From Apodospora peruviana (Eukaryota; Ascomycota; Sordariomycetes; Sordariales; Lasiosphaeriaceae), in NCBI GenBank assembly GCA_033439685.1, contig JAUEDM010000001.1:2046001-2110000 (forward strand): a stretch of 64,000 bases of DNA. The letters are read 5' to 3'. The translations under genes and the position numbers were made by a program. Shown one piece after another: positions 24,078 through 34,800 of the stretch; position 1 is the first letter of the stretch, and each line of letters begins with the position of its first letter. Under the pieces are notes generated by a model that did no database searches, was not told where the DNA came from, and saw nothing but the letters and a program-made list of their open reading frames with translations.

Positions 24078-27000
24078 TTAGCCCAACCCAACAGCCCACG
24101 CGGCATTCCCCAATTGCTTCAGCAAATGTATGATATTCTCACTAATCGGAGGCAAGCTCTCCCGGCCATCAATGAAGTTCGCCCTCAGTATCTCCTGTGC
24201 AACTTCCATGCACGTCTGAGGATCCTCCAACAAGCTCTCGGTGGCCGGCGGCGCGGGGACCAGGGCAGCAGCCGGATCTCCTCTCATCATCACGGGTGTG
24301 TCTGGCCCGCGAATCGCCGGAAGTCCCTGACCGGACGAGATATATCTATGTAAGAGAGGTGCGTCGTCGCCATCGAGGTAGACGACCACTACTGCCTCTT
24401 GCTGTTGCTGCATGTAGTCAGCTCCGCCTGCGCTTCCCTGGATAGGATCTGGTGGTTGATTTTGATTTTGATGTTGATGTTGTTGCTGGGAAACGCCACC
24501 ACGATCCGCGCCGGTCGTAGGTCGGGGTCGTGTCGCCTTGCTAACCACACCATGCGTCCACAGGCAAAGGGCCGCGTGATGCACGGTGACGGCGTAGAAA
24601 TCTTTGAGGTGACCCGGCGGGAACATCTTGGCCTGGCGAAGAATCTGACCGGCGTGCCAGAGAGCCTGACGCGCCTCGTAACTATCGGACCAGCGCTGGA
24701 GTACCGGATAGACCCTGCGGGCCTGTTCCTCACCTTCTTTGCCCGAGAACAGCTGCAGATCGTCAAGAGATACAAGCAGGTTCATGAGTAGTAGGTGCAG
24801 TACAATGCTTTCTTGAGCAGACAGCATCTCGTGCCAGTCGTGGGTGACGAGCTGGAAGTTCTGCAGCAGTCTGCAGAGCTCCTCGTGGCGGGAGTTTAGA
24901 AGCAGGTTCGGATTAGCGGTGAAGCCAGGCGAGTGGGCCGTTGATCGGTAGACCGCGTTGAGTTGGCGGTATTCCCAGATGAGGGACCAAAAGCCATGCA
25001 GGTAGATGGAGATGGCGTATTGAACGTCTACCCGCTGGTGGTTGGCAGACAGTAAGTTGATGTCCCGGAGCAGATCACCTAGGGAAGGGGGCCGTTTGCC
25101 CTCAGCCGCCGCAACTTCAAGGTACCGAATCTTGAACTCCTCTGCAGTCCGGGAGAACCACAACTCTTTCGAACAAGGAAGAGGTAATGTTAGTTCCGCA
25201 TAGGACATGGACGGATTGCAAAACTGCGTCATGGAAACTTGAGCATCCCGTAAATATGCATGGAAAACAAGCCTAGTTCGGATGTTAGAGAGAGCTGTTG
25301 ACTTTCGGCGGGCTGATAGCGACTGGTTGGGTACCTTTTCCACGACTCGAGTTCGTACCATCTCTTCCATTTCTCCTCTAGCACCCTGCCTTCGTCTGAA
25401 GGGTCGACTATGATACTTGGATAGGACGAACGCTGGAATTTACCACGATATCGCATCATCTAAGAAATCGTTAGTCTACCACTTCAACAATGCTGACAGG
25501 CAACCTTAAATCATACCGCTATCGGTACAGACAAGTCTAATAGACGGATTAGTTGGGACACCGACTTTCACACTGGCATGGTCAACTCACGGCACTCGGC
25601 AATCTCCATTTTCCGTCTGTTTCCACTCCAGAGCCCGACATCCTGCACCAGCACCAAAGCCTGTACAAGCCCGATATCTGCAACCTTGCTGTTGTTTTCT
25701 TCAAATCTAGTCGGTATCGTAACACCTACAAACGAGCAATAGTTAGACAGGACATAATTCATTTGCAAGATTGGAACACACTCACGAACAGCCTCTTGTA
25801 GAGCAAATCCGAATCGGCGCAAGGCAGGGATCGGAGCGAGGACAGCGCCGGCTGATGCGGCCATGGCCAACCACTCGGGCCATTGCGTGTTGAGGGAGAA
25901 GGAGCCATAATGGATCCATGCCGAGACCGAACACAGGTGCGAGGCAAGGAATATATGAATCCAGTCATCCATAGCGTCAGTCGAGGGGAAGGACGATGCA
26001 ACCCGAGTCATTATGCTGTTGTTTCGACATGTACTTAGAACAATCCCAAGAATCCTGTCTCGACCAGAGCTTTGTAATTTTTCCTTGATCACTCGATCTA
26101 CACTTCTCGTGGTTTCTTGGATCTGGGCACCACTGATATCTCTGGAAGGCAGGGGTAAGTTTGTCTGCTCCGTATAGCAAGTATCGGTTTTTCCGGGACT
26201 CCATCGCCAGGGTGATTCGGTCCAGATCTTGACCAGTTTGGATCGCATAGCTGTGATATCGACGGTGTCCACTTGGCGGAATTGCATATCCGGCACAGTC
26301 GGGTCCCGGCCTGATAGTTCATCGAGATTCCAGTGGTCCAGGAGACCGAAATCGATATCTTTCAGCTCCAGGTTTGCATCGTCGCAGAAGTCCAAAACGG
26401 CGAGGCCCTGGGCTTCAGCCAGCCTAGCAGGATTTGACAAGGACCGGTCATAGAGTACGTCATGCAAGAAGTCGGAAAAGGGCAATCTGGTCACGTCCAC
26501 CACGTCATTGTTGGGATATGATGGCTGGTAGCTATCCGGATTGCTCTGGTCCATTAGCGTCTCGGGCGTGGGCAACTGGGATTCTTCGTCCGCTAAAGGG
26601 TTGCCTGGAATCACAGGGCTTTCATTTACTGCCTGGGAGTCGGGAGGCGGTGGATAGGAGGATAAAGGTATCACCGCGCCGGCTTGTTGTACCTTAAATC
26701 GAGTTTGCCGTGGTGAGGCTGGAGGCGGAGGGTGATAAGAGGATACGGGGCTGCTCTCCTGCTTATAGTCTGGTGGATGAGGATTTGTTGACAGGTGAAG
26801 TAAGTGCATGGCAGCATCTTCGGAAGAAGCAGACTCGCAGTTCAGCCCACGGGTCTTACACCGAGAGCACCTGGAGGTGGGTTAGTTATTGACTTGAGGG
26901 CCGATGGCATGAACGCGCGTCAGGGGGTGAACTTGCGGTTTCATCTCTTCGCACTTCACCCTCGCCTTTGCACACGCCTGACAAGCGTGCGCAACACGGC

Positions 27001-27810
27001 CCTGGCCAGGGGAAGAGCTGATGCGGCGGCGCTTAGTCCCATTGTCGTCGTTGTGGTTTGCGCGATGACGCTTGAGAAGATCGGCCCGTGAGAAAGCCTT
27101 TGAGCATATCTTGCGCAGATGTTAGTGCTTGGAAGTGTGCGAGCGGGGCTGGAGTGAGATATACATCACATGTGAATCGCTTCCCGAGTGTATGGGTCGC
27201 GATATGTCTCTATCAAGACACTCCAGTCAGTAACAGTAAGAAGATATCGCGATGGCAGGACATGTCAGCTCGCATACTTGTAGATGCTCCGGACGTGAAT
27301 ATCGACCTGATCACTGGCGTCAGCAAGTTAAGCAATGATAGGATAAAAATCAGAGAGCTCACGTAGACAGTCGGCACATTGGTACAGCGACTGGGAGCTG
27401 GCGTGGCTTCGAGCAAGCTGTGCGGTATTGGATTTTATGGTCGATGCCGACTGTGGCGTCGGTGGAGGGGGCTCTGCTGGCGAAAGGCCATGGCCGGACT
27501 CCGGGGCTGACCTCGGGCCGGAGACGGAAGGGATCGTGGAGGTATTTAACGGAGCAAGGGAGAGATTGGAGGCAGAGCTAGTTGCAGTAGTGAAGACGGG
27601 CGAGTGGTGTGAGGAGGCTGATGGGAAAGACGGAGCCTGTAGGGGTTGGTGAGCATGCGAATGGGGATGCGGATGCGGATGCGGATGTGGATGTAGATGT
27701 GGGTGTGGATGCTGGTGTTGGGGGTGAGATTGAGAGTAGGAATGGTGTAGCTGGCGCGGGTGTGAATGAGTATCTGGCGGGTGGATGAGATTTCCAATGG
27801 GACTGGCCAT
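24078..27810 (-). CDS. Fungal transcription factor with two C2H2 fingers and a Zn2Cys6 cluster
   Basis: Nine exons on the minus strand: 27810-27363, 27306-27278, 27209-27165, 27109-26937, 26870-25786, 25725-25591, 25536-25517, 25459-25335 and 25272-24078, totalling 1084 aa. Frame closes at every junction. Finger 1 uses Cys145, Cys148, His161 and His165 (CLRRYSRPEHLQRHIATH); finger 2 uses Cys173, Cys176, His189 and His193 (CSKAFSRADLLKRH). The Zn2Cys6 cluster is Cys217, 220, 227, 233, 236 and 243. The long middle and C-terminal part (for example GLWSGNRRKMEIAEC, ESWKRLVFHAYLRDAQ, LPLPCSKELWFS) matches the fungal-specific regulatory region of this mixed C2H2/Zn2Cys6 class. Intron 26936-26871 starts with GCAAGT, a GC-AG intron. 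Exon 7 is a 20-nt microexon. The N-terminus holds a His-Pro repeat. Targets are unknown; nuclear localisation is inferred. Confidence 0.9.
27655..27715 (-). repeat. Hexanucleotide tandem repeat encoding a His-Pro tract
   Basis: Imperfect GGATGC/GGATGT units on the plus strand. On the minus strand they encode alternating His and Pro in the N-terminus of the C2H2/Zn2Cys6 regulator. It is likely length-variable between strains. Confidence 0.75.
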
Positions 27811-29275
27811 GATGATCTATCTCTGTCCTCTGATGGCGATCAATGTCCATGGACTGACCACCTGCCAATTGGCCGCAGCTGTGTCCAGATCGCGGTCTCC
27901 GTCTCACAGCGTCAGTTGTCTCATTTCTGTCGTGTTGACAGGTCAGATTTCAAAGCAGCTGTGGCCAAGTTTGATCCGGGCAGCAGTGCCAACCTAACGG
28001 TGTCGCTATGTCGGTGAACGGGAGTACGACGGGGACGGAAGCCGTGGACGCCAAAGGCGGGCAGGCCGTTTATCGGCTTGGCTGGGCCGTTTTCGCGGTA
28101 CAGAAACGTAGACGATAGATCGAGTATTCTTACAATTATCCAAGACAAGCTTTAAACGGGACGGGAATCTGGAAACTCGTCGGCGGGCGTAACCAACACA
28201 TCTTTAATGAGAAACAAGAGTGCGGTAATGACGCTGGGGCGGGCCAAGAAAGGGTTAGCTTTGTATCTTAAATCGCCTACAGCAGCCCGAGCCCATCCAT
28301 GTATCTTTGGGTCACGACAATTCGCTGAGGCTTGCGCGTCCATTGTCTTGGGTCGTTGTTGGGATGTAGATCCGGAAGCCCCAGAGAATTTCGAGAGACT
28401 CCCTCAATCTGGGTACGCTAAACTTCAAATTGTCCTAAGTAGGGTGGTTTGCCCGGTACTAATTATGTGCCTGAAAGGTCCAGTCACCGATCCGATACAA
28501 CATTACTTCGGAAAAGCCCCATGAAGAATCGAATTTGATCTCGTCGTGGGGCATGGATGCTTGGGCGGGATGTTTCTAGAACATAACGTCGATAAGCTAT
28601 GGCAGTTCAACGTACTAGGGGTGTCACTTTGAAGTGTTCAAACGCCATACATCTCAGTGCTGGACCAAAACAGAGGATGGATAAGGAGTAGAGGGCGAAT
28701 TGGGAGGTTCCTGCCAAGTATTCGTCCAATATCCGTACCGGTATCGAACAGCAATCTGGCGGCATGGAACCTGGAAGGCACTGAAAGACAGGCGGGAACG
28801 AGTGTTGCATCGCAGTTTCCCGCTCCCTTGCCAACGCTTGCCAATCCCTGACGAACGATCCGAACTAATCCGTACCTAAGGGACCTAGGTAGGGATCCCC
28901 TGCATATTTAGCGGAGTTTGCCGGGCACCTGAGCGTGCTCAAGAGCCAAAGCCGGAAGGTGCAAACAATCAGTGAAACACCAATGGACTGAATTGCGCAA
29001 TCGTGAAAGAAGTTTGCTTTCTAACATGAACGCGGCCCACGCTCTGGCAACTCGCCGAAAAAGACAGCGTACAGAAACCCGCGTATGGTCTCAATGGTGA
29101 AGAACATCCCCAAGAGGAGGAGAGGGAGATGCGAAAGAAGAATTCCAATCCTTCAAGTTTCTCGATCCACCGCCTCATCTTAAACATAAAGATATGCTTC
29201 CCACCCAAAACAGAACGTGCTATCAGAAACCTCAAAGTATGAGGACCTAGATAATGGCAAAACCTCCCCTTACAC
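27811..29275. other. Intergenic region upstream of the zinc-finger regulator
   Basis: About 1.5 kb. The left part should be the regulator promoter, the right part the 3' flank of ric8. A frame of 105 codons at 28207-28524 (+) has no recognisable features. TACCTAAGGGACCTAGGTAGG-type words sit at 28872-28895. Confidence 0.5.
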
Positions 29276-30876
29276 TCAGTCCAGATCTTCCTCGTCATCA
29301 TCCTTCAATTCTTCTATGCGCCCTGACTGCATCGCTTGCTCAACCGGATTTTGCACCGAGATGAGGCCGTTCTTCTTCAGCCTCTCGAACAGGACAAAAA
29401 GCCGCTCGGCTTCTCGCTCCTTTTCTTCCTCCGTCATCTCAGGCATATCGGCGAACTTCTCCGCGTCCCGGAACTGGCCCGTTATGGGATTGGTATCCCT
29501 CTTGTCGTTGCCCAGGACGTCTGGTGCCGAAGATTCGGGAATCGGGATATTGTTCTGGAACAAAAAGCCCGAGGCAAATCCGTATCCGACGTTCTGTATA
29601 AACTTTGCCGCGTCCTTGTCCGACATGTCAAAGAAGAGATGGGAGATAGCCTTGCGGAACTCTGGGGCAACGGGATTGGTCGAGTTTCGGAGCAGTCTCG
29701 ACGCCAGCGTATCTCCCGTGCCGAGGACCTTCTGTCGGTCTTCCTCCGTTGGGAGCAGCCTACTCCGAAAGAGCTGACGGATCTCCTCGGGCGCGTATTC
29801 ATATAGCCTTGACAGCACGCATACCAGTGGCGTGACAGCCTGCTCCAATTCGCTGTCTGCGTAAGACCTCATTGAGAGCTCGAGGAAGTGCATCAGACGA
29901 TCTGTGATACCACCGGCCTCGCTTGAAGGGAACAGTGACGCTTTGGCAGCTTCTGTGTCGAGCTTGAGATTCACCAAAGTATTGATCATGGGCCCGAACG
30001 GGGGTTCGAGAGGGGGTCCTGTTGAGTGTGTGTCGTGGGTGTTTAGTAGCGTCACAATATGGGGGATTACTACCGCAAATGAATCAAGGTGGTCAGGGCA
30101 GAAACGGGTGACGTTGAACAGTAGCTTCAACGTCTCAGTCAATGCCATGTCTTCCATTGGATTCGATTTTGCCTTGCCAGCTGCTTTGGAAGATACTCTT
30201 GCTGCATGTCTCGATAGATTCTCGGTAATGGTTTGAGCTAACTCATGTTGTTCGATCAGCTTTGGGAGGTCAACACTGGTGTTATAGGTCGTGAGAAAAA
30301 TGATCCTGGACAGCAGGAATTCGTCGTCTCGGTTGTCGTTCTTAAGATTGATGCAGGCTTTAACTTCACATCCCAGTTCAACAAACGTTTGCCTTGTTGC
30401 AGGCTTGAGCAGCATGGCATTGCAAATGACCCTGAGGGCATTCTGGGAGGTAGTCTTTGACGAGCTGTCGAACGCATGCCTTGTGAGAGTCTCAATTCCC
30501 TGTCATATCGGTTAGAAACTGCGCCGTGAAAGCCGGTGAGTGAGAACTTATTACCTCCTTGGTAAAGATAGGATCCGCATAGCTTGGATCGCGGCCGTAC
30601 ACCTTCAACTCTTCAAGTGCTGCATCACGCTCTAACACCCCAGCCTTAGCACAATCCCAGGCAAAGCAAGCGGGGCAAGTAACCAACGGTCGGGCGAGAG
30701 GTTCCCGGTTTTGAGATCATGACTCAACTTGCTCACGAGGCCTGTTACGGCCTTCAGCTTGGCTAGCCGTTATGTTAGCTATCATCCAAGGCGATGACAC
30801 ATTGGTCGACGACCGGAACAGAAATTGGAGTGAACTAACCAGGCCCGGAGAGGCTACCTTGTGACAGATGCGACAT
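29276..30876 (-). CDS. ric8: RIC8 (synembryn), G-alpha guanine exchange factor and chaperone
   Basis: Four exons, 30876-30858, 30762-30688, 30631-30555 and 30499-29276, give 464 aa. The reading starts MSHLSQAKLKAVTGLV and passes through SPDQRDAALEELKVYGRDP, PIFTKEGIETLTRHAF and LRVICNAMLLKP, matching the armadillo/HEAT-like RIC8 family; its usual length is close to this. The C-terminus has the conserved NPITGQ segment followed by EMTEEEKEREAERLFVLFER and an acidic tail DDDEEDLD, as expected for RIC8 C-termini that carry phosphosites. RIC8 acts in the cytosol on heterotrimeric G-alpha subunits (in Neurospora on GNA-1 and GNA-3). Intron 2 (30687-30632) has a weaker GTTGGT donor, but it is the junction that restores the family sequence. 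The very short first exon (19 nt) is inferred and is the least certain part. Confidence 0.9.
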
Positions 30877-31809
30877 GGCAAACACGTAATGTGTTGACTA
30901 CCGGGAGAAGTGAGATTTGTTCGTGGGAGAGGTTTGCTTGGGATGGAATAAAGCCAATGATGTCGGAAGGTTGAGATGTTGAATGACCATCCAATGTAGA
31001 AGGCTCAAGTCTGGGGGAAGAAATAGGCAACACAGGGGAGTAGTAGGTTGGCAACCTGAAAGATGTTGGAGAGTAGGATAACTCTAGTTTTGTATGAGAA
31101 TATCGGCACAACGGTATAGGTAAACGAGTTCACTCTCGAATTTGCTCTATATACAGGCACTTTTGCCCTTTGATATATTTGTCGAGGTTCTCAGCTTCCC
31201 AAGCCGTCGACAGTTCCATCAATTGCAATTAGTGGCCGGTGGCTCTGGCTGGCAGGCGTGTTTAAAATGTGGGGTACGGGGCTAGATCTGAAGTGTCTCC
31301 AACTGTCGGGTGGCTTCCGCTGTCAGGCTTGCTTCCAGGGGCCGGTCGTGAATTTAGGGGGGCTGAACGGTGGGCCTCTCTCCACTCAATCGTACTTGGC
31401 GCTACTCACACGCGAATTCACGGACGACCCGCTTCCCAATTCTCGCGTGAGTCTCGCGACCGCGTTAAAAGCTCTTAACAAGCTCCGCAACTACTCCTTG
31501 CCCAGCCAACCGTGGTATATACCCACTCGTTCTGGACAGGCAATCTGTATTTTCAACGCCTCGTGTTATACGCAGTTCACGCCGTCTTTTCGCTCTTTAT
31601 TGGATATCCCATTGTCAATTCCTGTCCTGTCCTGGACTATTTGCTTTTTTGGTTCCTTTTGATGCAAGGGCCTGGGAGTTCCGGTTTTCATTACCTATAA
31701 ATGAGCTGCCTGTCTCGACGATCCTGGTGACGGTTCGGTGACCCCCAGGTGCGGGTGCGGGAGCTTTGTGGACGCCGGCGATTTTCATCCATCCCATCTT
31801 CGAGCCGTC
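30877..31809. other. Divergent promoter region between ric8 and rif1
   Basis: About 930 bases separate the two starts, which are transcribed away from each other. An open frame at 31258-31662 (+) has no recognisable features and is probably 5' flank of rif1. Confidence 0.5.
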
Positions 31810-34800
31810 ATGTCCAGTATTCTCGAGTCTCTACCACCACGACCGCCGACTCCACCTCGAGAAACGCACCATGAGGCTGCCGTGCAGTCGAACCATGTCC
31901 TAGCTATAGCCTCCGCCGAGTCGACGCCGAGCGTTCACACCCCTCCGGGCATAAGTTCACCTCACTCGACCGCCGCTACGAACTCGACTTCGCGACGAAG
32001 GAAAAAGGTTGGCTTCTCAGCCAAGGCAGAATACAAAGATCCTCCTGTGTACCCCGAGGGAGTGGCCCGGAGACAGCACCCTACGCCAGTGTCCCTTCCC
32101 CGGAGCGCGTCGAAACCCGTCAAGTCGATCCTCAAGGTCACACATCACGAAGCGAATCCGCTGGAAGCGACGAACGAAGACGGATGCGACCCATGCAACC
32201 CCCTCCCCAACTTGGCCACGATGCTGGAGTCAACGATTCAACAGCTCGCTGGCGGAGATCGCGATGCTAAATTGGATGCCTACATGATGCTCACACGTGC
32301 TTGGAGAGCATCCAACAACCTGCCTGACAGGGTTGCTCTCCAAGACAAGATGGGTCTCTTCATGCAGTTCATGCAGCGAGATCTCGTCTGCAAAACACCT
32401 GAGGGCACCGTGGATACTTCACTCGTCAACCACACCCTCAACCTCCTCATCACCTTCCTCGGCTTCCCTGCCATCGCTTCGACCATAACCAACGACTTCG
32501 GTGTCTTCATAATCGACCACTGCATCCGATCCTTCGAAGATGCCTCTGTCCCCAAAGATGTCGCTCGGCATCTCATGAAAGTCATCTCCATACAAAACTT
32601 CTCCGCCAAGGTCATGACCTCGGATCGAGTGGGACGACTCGTTACCTCCTTACACAATATCGAAGAGCACTTACAAGGAAAAAGTATTGTCATGTCTCGA
32701 GTTCTTATATACAAGAAGCTTGTCAAGCAAGCTAGACCACTTATGGTCGCCCACTCGGACTGGTTATTTGACTTGTTCACCGACATGCTTAGCACCTTGA
32801 AAGATATCAGGTCCTCGGCCATTGCCTTGGGTTTCGAAGCGGCTTTTAGTATCGGTCACGAGAAACAGCTTTCGAGGAAGGTCATGGAAATTTTCAAATC
32901 TGCTACTTCAGAGGACGGGCAACAGTATGTCGAGTACTATGAAGACCGACTAGAGGCAATGGCAAAGGAAAAGCAGGATTCGGCAGCTATTCCGCGGATA
33001 TGGAGCGTCGTTATTCTGCTTATCCGATTCCGCCTGGGCGAGTGGGAGTTTTCGTCAAGGTGGCTTAAGATCATCCAAGATTGTTTCAACAGCAGCGATA
33101 TTCCCACCAAAGTCGAGGCCAACTATGCTTGGAACTGTCTGGTGTACCAGACGCAGACAGACGAGCGATTGTTTACGAAACACCTGTCGAAGTTGGCCAT
33201 GCCGCTGACATCGCAGCTGAAGCGAAGAGGAAACAAGAAGAACGCTGAGGACATCCGGAAGGCTGTGTTTAGTGGGATTTGCAACTTGTTTTACTATACA
33301 TTCAAACCTAGCATGAATCCAACTCTGTTGGACAGCTACTGGGACATCAGCCTCAAACCGGTAATAACAAAGCTCCTCGACACAGCATCAGCGCCTGCCC
33401 AAGATCACCTTGATCAGGCCAGTGCCATTCTCACGGGCCTCTTCGACTGCACAACCCCCAGGCGGTGGAGAGACGACCGTGTTGTGGAGAGATCTCCGGT
33501 CAAGCCGGAGGAGCTTCCAGCTATTGACTCAAAATGGATCAGGCGCAGCGCCGGCACAGTATTTGGGGTTGTTCAGCCTATCCTTGAGAGAGATTTTCTT
33601 GCCCTGGCTGAAGAAAACAGTGCAACACACAAACTTTGGCAGACACTGGTCGCTACGGTCGCCTCGGCAGCGCTGAAGGAGATAAAGGTCGCAAAAGACA
33701 CCGCCGTATTTGTGACAGAAGCTCTGCAAGTCTTGCAAACAGTGTGGAAAAGGGGGTTGCCGGTCGACGAGAATGCACCACCCGGAGCAGTCAAGTTCCT
33801 TCTCGCAGTGCGGGCATTCCTCGAAGTCATGATCCGCTCACTTGACCTTCTCCCGTTCACAGAAAAGCCGGGCAAGGGCCAAACGTTTGCAAAGGCACCA
33901 CTTTATCAACTCTTTTCCATGCTTTCCGCGTTGCCCCCTGGGGTTCCCGACGATGGCGATTTTGCTGGCTTCTTTGCCTCTGTCTTCCACCCATTTTTTG
34001 CGCCAAAGGGTGACAAGGCGCAAATGGATCTTGCCCAGGATCTGTTGACGACTATCCCAATGGAGGCGCCCCGTCCTTACGGGCCCTGGGCTTTCGTAGC
34101 TGGGAGAATTATGACATGGCTTGAGCCTAGCCCTAGCGGTCATCACTCGACAGGCTCCGGAAATGAGACACCGGTTGGTCACGACTATCGTGACATTGTC
34201 AAGGTTCTCGAGCGCGGTATCAGGTCGACGCCTAATCTTCCTTGGGATCACTGGGAGGCACTGTTCTACGCTCTTTACGAGAGGGCAAGAGACGAAACAG
34301 GTGACGCCGGAGTAGCCATCGCAGTCATTGAACCACTGGCAAAGGTTTTGCTGGATCAGCTTACCCAGCAGGGGTCAACAGTCCCATCGGCCAATACTCT
34401 CAGATGCCTGACTGAGCTGTTAGCCGTTGCTACGCAGCCACGCGACAAGCAAGCTGTGGAAGCTGCTCGGCGGCGACTTTGGGGCACCGTTTATGCTGGC
34501 TCTCGCTCGTCGGCCTTTGATCCGTTTGACAACTTATACAAGGCTGCCACCGAGGCCTTGGGATACTTGTATCAGCAGTTCGATGCGTCCAACTCGGACG
34601 CGGCGGCAGACTTGTTGAAAGAGGTGGGAGGTTTCTTCGATAGGTGTAACCGGCAGCTGTTTTTCAAAACAATGAGTGCTTTACAGGACGGGTTCCTCCC
34701 ATGGTTGCACGACGCGAAAAGGCTGCTAGGCAGCCAGACCGGTGCGGTATTCATTGTGGTAAGTCGACCTTGTGCAGCATCTGTTTAGTCTTTGAAATCT

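Noticed and set aside
27313..27314. Upstream acceptor at 27314 for the first intron of the zinc-finger regulator
   Set aside because: It gives a finger without the RRYSRPEHLQ sequence; acceptor 27307 restores the family motif.
28207..28524. Plus-strand frame of 105 codons between the regulator and ric8
   Set aside because: No family features; lies in the promoter region.
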